From NCBI GenBank assembly GCA_016706275.1, contig JADJJY010000001.1:496001-560000 (forward strand): a stretch of DNA of 64,000 nt. Reading direction: 5' to 3'. Of the stretch, positions 8,380 through 15,879 are shown in pieces. The DNA is from Chloracidobacterium sp. GTDB lineage: Bacteria; Acidobacteriota; Blastocatellia; Pyrinomonadales; Pyrinomonadaceae. The translations under genes were made by a program, and so were the position numbers. Numbering within the stretch: position 1 is the first letter of the stretch; every line of letters starts with the position of its first letter. Under the pieces are notes generated by a model. It was not told the DNA's origin. It ran no database searches and worked only from the letters and a program-made list of their open reading frames with translations.

Positions 8380-9699
8380 CTAATTCAAATCCCTTAAGAA
8401 TTCATCCCAATCAACCAACGCCCGATCGACCTGGACGCCGTGACGCTCGCGTTTGTTACGGTGCTTTTTACGAAGCTCGACGGGCAGCGGTTCGAGCAAT
8501 CCGAATGTGATATTGACCGGCTGAAAATTTTTGGTCTCGACGTTTGAGACGTAACGGCAGAGCGCACCGATCGCTGATGTCTGCGGAGCGGTCAGCATCG
8601 GTTGGCCGCGCAAAACTCGCACGGCGTTTATCCCCGCGAGCCAGCCGGTGGCGACCGATTCGACATAGCCTTCGACACCGGTGATCTGTCCGGCGAAAAA
8701 GAGTCGCGGGTTCGCGCGCGTTTCCAAAGACTCATTTAATATCTTGGGCGAGTTGATAAATGTATTGCGGTGGATCTGGCCAAACTGCAGAAACTCCGCG
8801 TTTTCCAATCCGGGTATCAGCTTCAAGACCCGCTCTTGCTCACCGTAACGCAGGTGGTTTTGAAACCCGACCATGCCGTACGCGTCGGCCATCATATTTT
8901 CCTGGCGAAGCTGCACACACGCCCACGGCTCTTCGCCGGTTTTCGGGTGCCGCAACCCTTTTGGCTTCATCGGGCCAAACCGCAAGGTCTCAGGCCCGCG
9001 TCGGGCGATCTCCTCGATGGGCAGACACGACTCAAACCAATGCGTGTCCTCAAACCGTTTGAGCGGCACCGATTTCGCGTGCAGAACCGCGTCAATAAAT
9101 ATCTCGTACCGCTCACGGTCCATCGGGCAGTTAATGTAATCGTCGCCGCCCTTATCATACCGGGCCGCTTTGAATGCGACCGACATATCGATCGAATCCG
9201 CCGCGATGATCGGAGCGATCGCATCGTAAAAATAAAGCTGGTCGTCGCCCGTCAGCTTCATGATCTCAGTGGTCAGTGCGTCCGAGGTAAGCGGCCCGGT
9301 CGCGATAATCGATACGCCGTCGGTTGGTATCGCCGTCACCTCTTCGCGAACGATCTCGATATTAGGATGAGCCGCAACCCGCTCAGTGATCATCTCCGAA
9401 AACTTACCGCGGTCCACCGACAAAGCCGCACCCGCCGGCACGCGTGTCGCATGAGCAACCTCGAGCACCATCGAACCGCCCCGCCGCAGCTCTTCTTTTA
9501 AAAGGTAAGGTGCCGAACCCGGCTCATCCGTTTTTAGCGAATTAGAGCAAACGATCTCAGCAAGCTGGTCCGTCCGATGAGCAGGCGTCTGCTGAACGGG
9601 CCGCATCTCGTACAGCCGAACCTTTGCCCCCATCTCCGCCGCCTGCCACGCCGCCTCAACCCCGGCGAGCCCGCCGCCTATTACATTGATAACATCCAT
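8380..9699 (-). CDS. trmFO: Folate-dependent tRNA (uracil-54-C5)-methyltransferase TrmFO
   Basis: 439 residues, normal for the family. It starts with the FAD-binding Rossmann motif VIGGGLAGVEAAWQAAEMG. TrmFO signatures follow: MRPVQQTPAHRTDQLAEIVCSNSLKTDEP, LKEELRRGGSMV and, near the end, FFAGQITGVEGYVESVATG. Residues CSNS contain the catalytic Cys region. The enzyme methylates U54 of the tRNA T-loop with methylenetetrahydrofolate and FADH2. Organisms with TrmFO usually lack TrmA. There is no obvious operon partner: the transposase gene lies downstream and a repeat-bearing region upstream. Confidence 0.96.
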   Translation of the reverse strand: MDVINVIGGGLAGVEAAWQAAEMGAKVRLYEMRPVQQTPAHRTDQLAEIVCSNSLKTDEPGSAPYLLKEELRRGGSMVLEVAHATRVPAGAALSVDRGKFSEMITERVAAHPNIEIVREEVTAIPTDGVSIIATGPLTSDALTTEIMKLTGDDQLYFYDAIAPIIAADSIDMSVAFKAARYDKGGDDYINCPMDRERYEIFIDAVLHAKSVPLKRFEDTHWFESCLPIEEIARRGPETLRFGPMKPKGLRHPKTGEEPWACVQLRQENMMADAYGMVGFQNHLRYGEQERVLKLIPGLENAEFLQFGQIHRNTFINSPKILNESLETRANPRLFFAGQITGVEGYVESVATGWLAGINAVRVLRGQPMLTAPQTSAIGALCRYVSNVETKNFQPVNITFGLLEPLPVELRKKHRNKRERHGVQVDRALVDWDEFLRDLN

Positions 9700-9862
9700 T
9701 GCTTTCGATTATAGGTGAAAAAGGACGCGCAAGGTAAGACGTTGCGGGATTGGCGGCGAAGAGAGTACATATATGGTGTGACGAATGTATTATGTGTTGG
9801 GCGTGTCAATCTTAAGGCGATGGCTCAGGTGTTAGAGCTTTATTATATGCGGTTAGACCTAT

Positions 9863-10153
9863 ATGACTGTTATTGCGGGCTCAAATCAACGTGTTACAGC
9901 AAACCCGCGCGGCGTTACCAACGTCCCCGACGCTATAACGAGTTTCCCCGACGCGAGAATATTCTTTCCCGACGCGATAATATTCGAACCGGAAAGCTTT
10001 AAGACGTTTCGGGACGCGGGAACATTCGAACCGGAAAGCTTAGCGATAGATCTTAATAGAAAATGTGAGAATCGGGAAGCGAGAAAGACTTTTGTTAAAC
10101 CTCTAACGCTAGAGCATCACGCAAAAACGACAAACCTTGGTTGGGCAATATAA
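9863..10153 (+). CDS. Doubtful small ORF built on heptapeptide repeats
   Basis: A 96-codon frame whose middle is an approximate seven-residue repeat: VPDAITS, FPDARIF, FPDAIIF, EPESFKT, FRDAGTF, EPESLAI, with weaker units (NPRGVTN) before them. No convincing ribosome binding site precedes the ATG, and the ends have no recognisable domain. I do not recognise the protein. It may be a real repeat peptide, or a chance frame in a 21-bp DNA repeat, which stays open in any frame that lacks stops in the unit. The gene lies between two minus-strand genes. Confidence 0.3.
   Translation: MTVIAGSNQRVTANPRGVTNVPDAITSFPDARIFFPDAIIFEPESFKTFRDAGTFEPESLAIDLNRKCENREARKTFVKPLTLEHHAKTTNLGWAI
9881..10047. repeat. 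Degenerate 21-bp tandem repeat
   Basis: Core ccccgacgc or a variant recurs at 9925, 9946 and 9967, exactly 21 bp apart. The 18-bp string attcgaaccggaaagctt occurs at 9982 and 10024, 42 bp apart. About eight units are recognisable, the first ones weak. The unit is three codons short of a CRISPR-like length and there are no unique spacers. Confidence 0.8.
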
Positions 10154-10162
10154 AAACATGAA

Positions 10163-10187
10163 GGCTCTCCGGTGCGTGCGGAAAGCC
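10163..10187. terminator. Bidirectional hairpin terminator
   Basis: The arms ggctctccg and cggaaagcc (one G-U type mismatch) surround a 7-nt loop. On the minus strand, where it would end the 10217-10936 gene, the hairpin is followed by ttcatgttttt. On the plus strand it is followed by ctttgttgtttt. Confidence 0.6.
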
Positions 10188-10216
10188 CTTTGTTGTTTTG
10201 GGATGCGAGTTTGGTT

Positions 10217-10936
10217 TTAGTAGCGGTCAAAGCGGAGGCCACTGATCTGGGCGTATTCGGGCGAGTCGGCTCCAAAGACAGATTTGACGTATTTTTTGAC
10301 GAGCATTGCCAGATCCACGAGTCCGGTTTCGTCGTCGTAAAGCTCGGAGTTGCGGTCGATGCGAGCGTTGCTTGTTACGGTCAACTTGTCGATGACGGCG
10401 GTGTTGGCGTCGGCCATCGCGTCGCGTTTTGTGGTGAGTTGGACGACCTTTAGCTCAACCTCGTTGGGGTTGTAGGAGCCGCTCTTGGTGAGCAGGTTGA
10501 TGAGGCCGGTGAAATGCTCGACGAGCTGGACGTAGGATTGCTGCGAAACGGAAATGCTGCCGCCGCCTTCGGCCGGTTCGCCCTCGGCTGGTTCCTCAAG
10601 CGCTTGGGCACGGGCACCGTCGATCTTTCGCTTAAAGGTGCGGGCGTCATCGACATCTTTCCCGGACGCTCCGCCGGCATCAAACGAGTTAACGACCCGC
10701 GTGACCAATTTGCGAACGCCTTCGAACACCTCTTGGCGGTTATTGATCTCGATCTTTTGATCGGCGACCGCCGTGCTCACGCCGCTAAGCACGCCCTGAG
10801 CAGCCAAGAGCTTTGCATTTAACGCGCCAAGGTCGATCGAAGCGTTTGCCGGATTATAGTCGGCTCCGTAACCGGTGCAAAACGATATAAGGGTTTCAAA
10901 ATTACCAACATTACGGGCATGGCCTGTTTCAGACAT
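10217..10936 (-). CDS. Conserved hypothetical protein, predominantly helical
   Basis: 239 residues starting MSETGHARNVGNFETLISFCTGYG, with AGGAG eight bases before the ATG. It has no signal peptide and no membrane segment. A Glu/Pro/Gly-rich linker (EEPAEGEPAEGGGS) at about residues 114-127 splits two helical halves. The C-terminal half (LTTKRDAMADANTAVIDKL) looks like a long amphipathic helix. The sequence style is familiar from hypothetical proteins of Bacteroidota and other phyla, but I know no function. The gene is monocistronic, with a hairpin terminator downstream. Confidence 0.8.
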   Translation of the reverse strand: MSETGHARNVGNFETLISFCTGYGADYNPANASIDLGALNAKLLAAQGVLSGVSTAVADQKIEINNRQEVFEGVRKLVTRVVNSFDAGGASGKDVDDARTFKRKIDGARAQALEEPAEGEPAEGGGSISVSQQSYVQLVEHFTGLINLLTKSGSYNPNEVELKVVQLTTKRDAMADANTAVIDKLTVTSNARIDRNSELYDDETGLVDLAMLVKKYVKSVFGADSPEYAQISGLRFDRY

Positions 10937-11329
10937 TGTTTTAGCTCCTTTTGTGATGAGGTTTTGAGACCCGGTTCCCGAAAGACTAACACCGTGGGTG
11001 AAAACAACGTCGTCCGAGACCGGGAGAAGCCAGAAGATTTTTCGTTTGGTGAAAGAAAAGTGCGGAAAATGGTGAGGAGGTTCGGTGTCGGGGAAGCTCT
11101 TTGCCCCTTGAAATGTCTTCGGCGAGAAGAAAATTCAAAGGTTCGGAGACTTACACCCCGAAACGCGGATACCGCCCTTAGGCTTACGCACGCTTTCACC
11201 CTCGAATCTTCTTCTCGCCGTCCAAGATTTTAAGCCAAAACCAATTTCCACGTCAAGCGTAAAATTAACGGAAGAAATCTCCGGTCAGACAATGTTCGTG
11301 CCAAGGTCCGGACTAGGTAGACCAGGTCG
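10937..11329. other. Gene-free stretch upstream of the 10217-10936 gene
   Basis: 393 bp with overlapping short frames on both strands but no start/RBS pair or protein similarity I can support. The 60 bp next to 10936 hold the ribosome binding site of the hypothetical gene. No hairpin or repeat stands out. It separates the ordinary chromosome from the accessory patch that begins at 11330. Confidence 0.6.
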
Positions 11330-12418
11330 CTAAAATGACAGGGCGACTGCCTTTTCCTTGAAGGCTCCGCCATTTTCGCTCTGATGAAACGAGACGATCC
11401 AATTCTCGGACGCCTGGTCCCACTCAAGGAGATTATAAGAAACGGGCGAACCTTCAGCTCCAAGTGAGCTGCCACAACCGATGGCCGTAAGTTCGAAAGG
11501 TTCGGCATGGCTACCCACATTCCGTTTAATGTGCTTTGCTGAGTGTTTGTGGCCGTGCAGTACAGTTTCGAATTTCCAATCTGCACACCACTTATAGAAA
11601 TCTGCTGGATTCTCCATCCTTAGAGTCGGTTCTAGGGACATCCCCAAATATCTGAAGGCCTTTTCAAGAGCCCCCACAGGCTCGTTCTCGTATGAAAACG
11701 GGTGATGATGAATTAGAACAACGGGCAAGTAATCCTTTGCCCTTGAATTTCTCGCCAACAAATCTCTATACTCGCTTCCAATCCTCGTAAGCTGTACCTT
11801 CGAAATCGATCCCTGGGCAAGGAAACCATTTTCGGAGGTGTTGAACCCAATGAAAACCATTTTTGCGTCATCGTCGATTTCTACAGTAGTCGGCCGTATG
11901 TTTGCGATCTGCTCATAGCTTTTGCCGAGAATTCCTCTTACCCGAATATCGTGATTGCCCGGAATGTAAATCGGAGCTTTGCCTCCGGATATTTCGGTCA
12001 GCTTATCGCAGAATTCCGCAAAGTGTAGCGCGAAGGATTCCTTAGGACTGTCGAACAAGTCTCCTGTGATCACAATACGATCAACTTCGTGTACGACCTC
12101 ACTAAGTTCGGCGAGGAGCATTCTTTTATTTCTAATCGCGTCATCCGTTCCAAAGTGAAGATCGCTTAGATGCAGCAAGCGCTTCTTGGCCGAAGCCTCA
12201 GCCCAACTCCAATGTTCGAGAACTTCGTCGAAATGGGCTGAGTCAAGTGCTTTAAGAAATTCGTCAATCCTATTTTCTCTGATAAACGTAGCCTTTCCCG
12301 AGTGACTCCAACAAAGAAAACCGGGCCACTGATCGAATGCATGAAGACCGACCGAGATGGCCGGAAACGGATCAAACATTTCTGTCGATTCCTCTCGCCA
12401 GGTCGGCTGAGAACGCAT
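11330..12418 (-). CDS. Calcineurin-like metallophosphoesterase with N-terminal extension
   Basis: 362 residues. All five metal-ligand blocks of the fold are present: LSDLHFG (Asp86, His88), TGDLFDSP (Asp120), PGNHD (Asn155, His156), IHHHPF and HGHKHS. The first 80 residues come before the catalytic domain and contain PGFLCWSHSGKATFIREN, which I do not recognise. The substrate could be a cyclic nucleotide, a nucleotide second messenger or nucleic acid. The gene lies 44 bp after an orphan gene and on the same strand as a TIR gene, a setting often seen in defence clusters. No cyclase or nuclease partner is visible nearby. Confidence 0.88.
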   Translation of the reverse strand: MRSQPTWREESTEMFDPFPAISVGLHAFDQWPGFLCWSHSGKATFIRENRIDEFLKALDSAHFDEVLEHWSWAEASAKKRLLHLSDLHFGTDDAIRNKRMLLAELSEVVHEVDRIVITGDLFDSPKESFALHFAEFCDKLTEISGGKAPIYIPGNHDIRVRGILGKSYEQIANIRPTTVEIDDDAKMVFIGFNTSENGFLAQGSISKVQLTRIGSEYRDLLARNSRAKDYLPVVLIHHHPFSYENEPVGALEKAFRYLGMSLEPTLRMENPADFYKWCADWKFETVLHGHKHSAKHIKRNVGSHAEPFELTAIGCGSSLGAEGSPVSYNLLEWDQASENWIVSFHQSENGGAFKEKAVALSF

Positions 12419-12462
12419 TTGAGGGATAAGAGTGAGAGACTTGCCGCTTCCCTTTCGCCGAG

Positions 12463-12837
12463 CTAAAGATTCAGGAAGATTCGATCTATTTCTTGGTAAT
12501 CAGAACTCAGGTAAAGAAAATAGGTTTCGAAACTTGAGAATTCCATTTTTAACGGATCAAGAATCTCTTTACTCCGAACGGGATCGACGAAGCTAGTCTC
12601 ATTCTCATCCCTTCTTTGGCTATATAGAAAATCGAGTGCATGACCAGCGATTCCTCCGATTTTCTCTGGCCATTCGGAATACTCTTGAGAACTAAAAAGA
12701 GACCCGTCATAACTCCAAGCGAATGCCATCAGGAAATTTTCGAGGTCTTGCCTCGCAAATGGCGGTGGTAGTTCCCTATTTTTCGAGGTTATGTATGAAA
12801 CGATGTTGGCGTGCTCAAGTGCGAAAAGTGCTCCCAT
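12463..12837 (-). CDS. Hypothetical protein between TIR and metallophosphoesterase genes
   Basis: 124 residues starting MGALFALEHANIVSYITSKN. The protein is soluble and acidic, with aromatic-rich ends (EFSSFETYFLYLSSDYQEID). No motif is recognised. It reads in the same direction as the phosphoesterase (44 bp downstream) and the TIR gene (107 bp upstream), so it may belong to the same transcript. It could be a regulatory or immunity partner of either, but nothing in the sequence shows this. Confidence 0.6.
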   Translation of the reverse strand: MGALFALEHANIVSYITSKNRELPPPFARQDLENFLMAFAWSYDGSLFSSQEYSEWPEKIGGIAGHALDFLYSQRRDENETSFVDPVRSKEILDPLKMEFSSFETYFLYLSSDYQEIDRIFLNL

Positions 12838-12944
12838 TTAATCCTCCGGTTGTGCGAAATAATAATCTTGTCAGTCGCGCCAGTCGAGTTGGCAGGCCCC
12901 GAACGTGAATCGCAGTGCCTGACTCCGATTCGCTTTTTAGATAC

Positions 12945-13730
12945 CTACCCGCTCCTTAGGTTCGCAAAGCGTTCAAGAAGCTTCTTCTGGCCGAACCCAG
13001 GAAAGGAAACGGTCAATTTCTCGTCCGGTGCTTTACCTTCACGTCGCAATACTAGTCCGCGACCATATTTCTCATGTTTTACATGCGTGCCTGGTCGAAA
13101 ACCAACCTCGCCGCGTGTGTTAGCAAGTGCCGCCTCTGATTCTTCGGATATGAAGAGAAGAGTATTGATGCCTTTATTTTGCTCTCGCGAAAGTTCGAGC
13201 AGCTCCTCAATAATCTCTCGATCTGATCTTGCGTGACGCATTTGGCTGGTTCGTTCAGCCGGAAGATTTTCTAATACTTCTTCAAGCTTAGGCCACCAGA
13301 CCGCAAAGGCTTCGCAAACGGTTTCGGAAGCCAACGGGGTTGTTAATCTACTGTTGAGAGAGTTTATTAACTTTTCTGTATCTTCGCGAGTTGTTCGCGC
13401 CGCATTAAATTGAACTAAAGGACCGGTAAGATCCGAAGGCTCTACGTTGTTAATAAATGGGCATACGTACGATTGATCAACGGTTTTAGAAAGTGCTCCC
13501 GCCTCAAAGTGGATCCATGGTTCGTTCAGATTAGTAGGCGTTAGACAAATAATTCCAAATTGAGAATCCTCAAGTTCTTTCGCGATATCGGTGCCCCAGC
13601 GTGCTCCGCGTTCTATGTCGACAGCCGACATCCAGGGTTCAAGTGCCTGAATAACCTTCGGCAACCAGTCGCGAAGTGCTGTTGCGATTGCATGGCTTCG
13701 CTCGCCGGACCAACTCAGAAATACTTTCAT
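12945..13730 (-). CDS. TIR-domain protein with C-terminal PcrA/UvrD-type Tudor-like domain
   Basis: 261 residues. The TIR domain spans about 1-155: strand motif KVFLSWSG, DIERGARWGTDI in the BB-loop region and WIHFEAGALSK, whose Glu76 is the expected NAD-cleaving residue. A helical linker (REIIEELLELSREQNKG) follows. Residues about 210-258 (FRPGTHVKHEKYGRGLVL ... VSFPGFGQKKLLERFANL) match the pattern of the small C-terminal domain of PcrA/UvrD helicases, which contacts RNA polymerase. TIR proteins commonly deplete NAD or make a signal in antiphage defence. The tail could bring this activity to transcription complexes. That last step is inference. Confidence 0.85.
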   Translation of the reverse strand: MKVFLSWSGERSHAIATALRDWLPKVIQALEPWMSAVDIERGARWGTDIAKELEDSQFGIICLTPTNLNEPWIHFEAGALSKTVDQSYVCPFINNVEPSDLTGPLVQFNAARTTREDTEKLINSLNSRLTTPLASETVCEAFAVWWPKLEEVLENLPAERTSQMRHARSDREIIEELLELSREQNKGINTLLFISEESEAALANTRGEVGFRPGTHVKHEKYGRGLVLRREGKAPDEKLTVSFPGFGQKKLLERFANLRSG

Positions 13731-13803
13731 ATTTTCTCCTTACTAAGTAATTAATCCTCATCCTCATCCCCGATGGTTTCGTCCCAGCGGAGAAGCGTAG
13801 GCA

Positions 13804-13834
13804 ATGCAAAATATAGAATGCACGATGCACAATG
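13804..13834. repeat. Heptamer-period tract (atgcacg-type units)
   Basis: Five consecutive 7-bp units start with at: atgcaaa, atataga, atgcacg, atgcaca, atggggg. It lies between the TIR gene and the membrane protein gene. It is one of five tracts in the window with the same 7-bp period but unrelated unit sequences. Confidence 0.6.
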
Positions 13835-13943
13835 GGGGAACGGGTAATTATCGTCCTTACGGACAGCCGCTTTCTTTCCCTGCTTCTTTTTGGACACGTG
13901 GTTGCCGCTCATCGCAATCTTTTTTTGGGCTTGCCGGAAAGCA

Positions 13944-14624
13944 CTATTCGGACTTAAGTACTGGTAAAAAATATAGTTTCCATTTTTTCCACACCAAAAA
14001 TATGAATATTATGGTGGCAATTGAAATCCCTATTATCGAGCATACACGCATGCTATATTCATTTATTATTTGTAAGTACTGCAATAGGAATATAGATAAA
14101 AAAACCACGATGCAGCCAACTTCCCAGCCAACCATTTGCTTGTAAAGTCGTTTCTCTGACGCTATCTCATCGTTTTCCGATTGCATCAACTCGAAGCCGT
14201 CCCAGAATAGATACAATATTATGAAACCTAGAAATAGTTTTAGAATTGTAGCCATCTCCGGCAACTCGGATGAATCATATTTGGCTGCCTTAAATGTGGC
14301 TATAAGCCCTACCATGATTGCCAGATCGAACCAAAAGTAGAGAAAACGAAACTTCTTTGAATATGTTGTGTAGAGAAAATCACAGCAATAAAAAAGCAAT
14401 ATCATGATAAGCAGACATGCCTTTAAGATGATTTCATCCACGGGAGCATTAAACATGAGGGGGAGGTGTCCACTTTCGATAAATCCTCCCCAAAACTCAA
14501 TAAAAAAATAGATTAGAGCTCCTAAGACGGCGGGATAAATTAGACCGACAATCAAATGCTTAAATATCTGCTTTTCCCCATGGAAACTCTCATTAAGATT
14601 TTGGGGTCGAGTGGCGTTAGACAT
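13944..14624 (-). CDS. Polytopic membrane protein of unknown function, AT-rich
   Basis: 226 residues with six probable membrane helices, for example HLIVGLIYPAVLGALIYFFI, IILKACLLIMILLFYCCDFL, FWFDLAIMVGLIATF, LFLGFIILYLFW, VGCIVVFLSIFLLQYLQI and IIGISIATIIFIFLVW. It has no recognised domain and no signal motif. The base composition is visibly poorer in G+C than the neighbouring genes, which points to recent acquisition. It stands upstream of the TIR gene on the same strand, about 210 bp away. It might be a membrane effector of that cluster or simply an unrelated orphan. Confidence 0.75.
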   Translation of the reverse strand: MSNATRPQNLNESFHGEKQIFKHLIVGLIYPAVLGALIYFFIEFWGGFIESGHLPLMFNAPVDEIILKACLLIMILLFYCCDFLYTTYSKKFRFLYFWFDLAIMVGLIATFKAAKYDSSELPEMATILKLFLGFIILYLFWDGFELMQSENDEIASEKRLYKQMVGWEVGCIVVFLSIFLLQYLQIINEYSMRVCSIIGISIATIIFIFLVWKKWKLYFLPVLKSE

Positions 14625-14699
14625 GTGGTTGTCGCTCCAATAGTTTTTTTAGTGTGGAGGAATAGTAGCGCAAAAGGGGAGGCGGAAGCTAGTAGAAAG

Positions 14700-14803
14700 T
14701 AGCCGGTAGCCAGTAGCCAGATAAGAGAGAACCACCCCGTCCGAGCTCCCACCACCCCACGGCTAAAGCCGCACCCCTCGTTCTGGCACAAACGACGTGC
14801 CAG
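14700..14803. repeat. Heptamer tract and REP-like hairpins in a spacer
   Basis: Units tagccgg, tagccag, tagccag occupy 14700-14720. They are followed by hairpin cggct-aa-agccg at 14760-14771, with the same ggctttagcc core as the hairpins around the transposase at 7.8-8.4 kb, and a 7-bp-stem hairpin ctggcac/gtgccag at about 14784-14804. No gene is supported in 14625-14839. Confidence 0.6.
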
Positions 14804-14839
14804 TGTTGCGGTAGGCCCGCAACCGATCAAGGCGGGGAG

Positions 14840-15553
14840 CTACGGCATGTCTTCGAGTGGGGTCCAGCCGGTGCCGGCGTCGCATTGGGACTTGGTGGTG
14901 GTGCAGACCTCGAGCTGTGTGACCGGGTGGATCTCCCAGTGAGTGCGGCGGATCGGGTGTTTGTCGCCGATGTGCTGGGTGTCGAGCATCGCCCAGCCGG
15001 TGACGCGGACGTATGTTTTTAGTTTTGCCAGCTCTTTTAGGCGGTCGTGCGTCCAATTGGTACGGCGGATGCGCGGGGATATCTCGGCGGTGAGCGAATA
15101 TTTTTCGGCGGCGTTTTTGGTACGGCCAAGCACGAGGTGATAGTCGTTGTTGGCCTCGCCGGTGAGATTGCAGTTGCACGCCTCGGAACCGCGTTCGTAT
15201 TTTTCGACGCCTTGCAGATAGAGCGACACACGCAGCGGCGTGCCTTCGCCGTACTCGACGAGCTTGTCGCGCAGCTGGTTCCATTTCCATTTCTTTGGGC
15301 GTTTGAATTTCGCGACCTGGGCGATCGTCATCGGCCGGACGTCAGCCTCGTTTGGCAGATCGGTGCGGTTTTTGGCGGAGTTGAGCAGCAGATCGACGCC
15401 GCAACCTTCACGGGGGCAGTCGGCAAAGCCGGTCGCGTTGCAGCAGTTCTTAGGCTCGCCCGTACTAGGATTGATCGCACAAAGCGGTAATTGCGCGTAC
15501 ATCCCGCCAGCGGCGAACGCTAAGAAGAAAAAAGCTGAGAGTAGTCTAGGCAC
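14840..15553 (-). CDS. Secreted cysteine-rich hypothetical protein
   Basis: 237 residues from a GTG at 15553. This start is chosen because a strong AAAGGAGGG lies 8 bp before it and a signal peptide follows directly (PRLLSAFFFLAFAAGGMYA). Upstream in-frame codons lack these. The mature part is Cys-rich (CAINPSTGEPKNCC, DCPREGC, ACNCNL, EVCTTTKSQC), which suggests disulfides outside the cytoplasm. The region YVRVTGWAMLDTQHIGD...HWEIHPVTQLEVC has an OB-fold-like rhythm. I do not know the family. It may be a nucleic-acid or sugar-binding exported protein, but this is not shown. Confidence 0.75.
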   Translation of the reverse strand: MPRLLSAFFFLAFAAGGMYAQLPLCAINPSTGEPKNCCNATGFADCPREGCGVDLLLNSAKNRTDLPNEADVRPMTIAQVAKFKRPKKWKWNQLRDKLVEYGEGTPLRVSLYLQGVEKYERGSEACNCNLTGEANNDYHLVLGRTKNAAEKYSLTAEISPRIRRTNWTHDRLKELAKLKTYVRVTGWAMLDTQHIGDKHPIRRTHWEIHPVTQLEVCTTTKSQCDAGTGWTPLEDMP

Positions 15554-15612
15554 GTGGTTGCCCTCCTTTTTATGGTGTGGGGGAATAGTAGGCTCGAAGG
15601 ACGAAAATGTAA

Positions 15613-15813
15613 AGGACAAAGATCCGCCTTTCTGAGATCGAACGCCTTATCCGCAAACACCGCATTATCGTCCCGCCGCTCTCACGCCGTGCGCTTATAG
15701 CAATGTGCGAGGACGGCACATTTGAAACGGCAAAACGCACGTCGCCGGGCCAAAGCTGGCTGGTCTATGAAGATTCGTTTTTAGACTGGCTCAGGCGAAT
15801 GGACGGCGAGTAG
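15613..15813 (+). CDS. Small HTH/excisionase-like reading frame with apparent ATC start
   Basis: The frame opens after the TAA at 15610 and runs 66 codons to the TAG at 15811. The readable protein is RLSEIERLIRKHRIIVPPLS, then RRALIAMCEDGTFETAK and SWLVYEDSFLDWLRRMDGE. It looks like a compact DNA-binding protein of the excisionase/MerR-like HTH type. No ATG, GTG or TTG exists before the internal ATG at codon 31. AAAGGA lies 5 bp before an ATC at 15622, so ATC initiation, or a mutated start codon, are the two explanations. Automatic gene callers would miss it. Confidence 0.5.
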   Translation, partial: RTKIRLSEIERLIRKHRIIVPPLSRRALIAMCEDGTFETAKRTSPGQSWLVYEDSFLDWLRRMDGE

Positions 15814-15879
15814 GAACGCATGCACAAAAAAGGCGGTTTATGGGTTAGAATAACGTGCTAAACCTTTGCACATCTACCT

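Noticed and set aside
8770..9501. Plus-strand open frame inside trmFO
   Set aside because: Antisense shadow of a complete trmFO gene; Arg- and His-rich translation without known domains.
9715..10002. Plus-strand open frame upstream of the 21-bp repeats
   Set aside because: No ribosome binding site, Arg-rich translation from the repeat and no similarity; the overlapping frame at 9863 is the more plausible one and is itself doubtful.
9881..10047. CRISPR array
   Set aside because: The repeats are contiguous 21-bp units with no unique spacers of constant length, and no cas gene is near.
12945..13730. Thoeris or CBASS TIR effector
   Set aside because: No ThsA-like SIR2/SLOG protein, no nucleotidyltransferase and no SAVED or STING domain is present in the neighbourhood.
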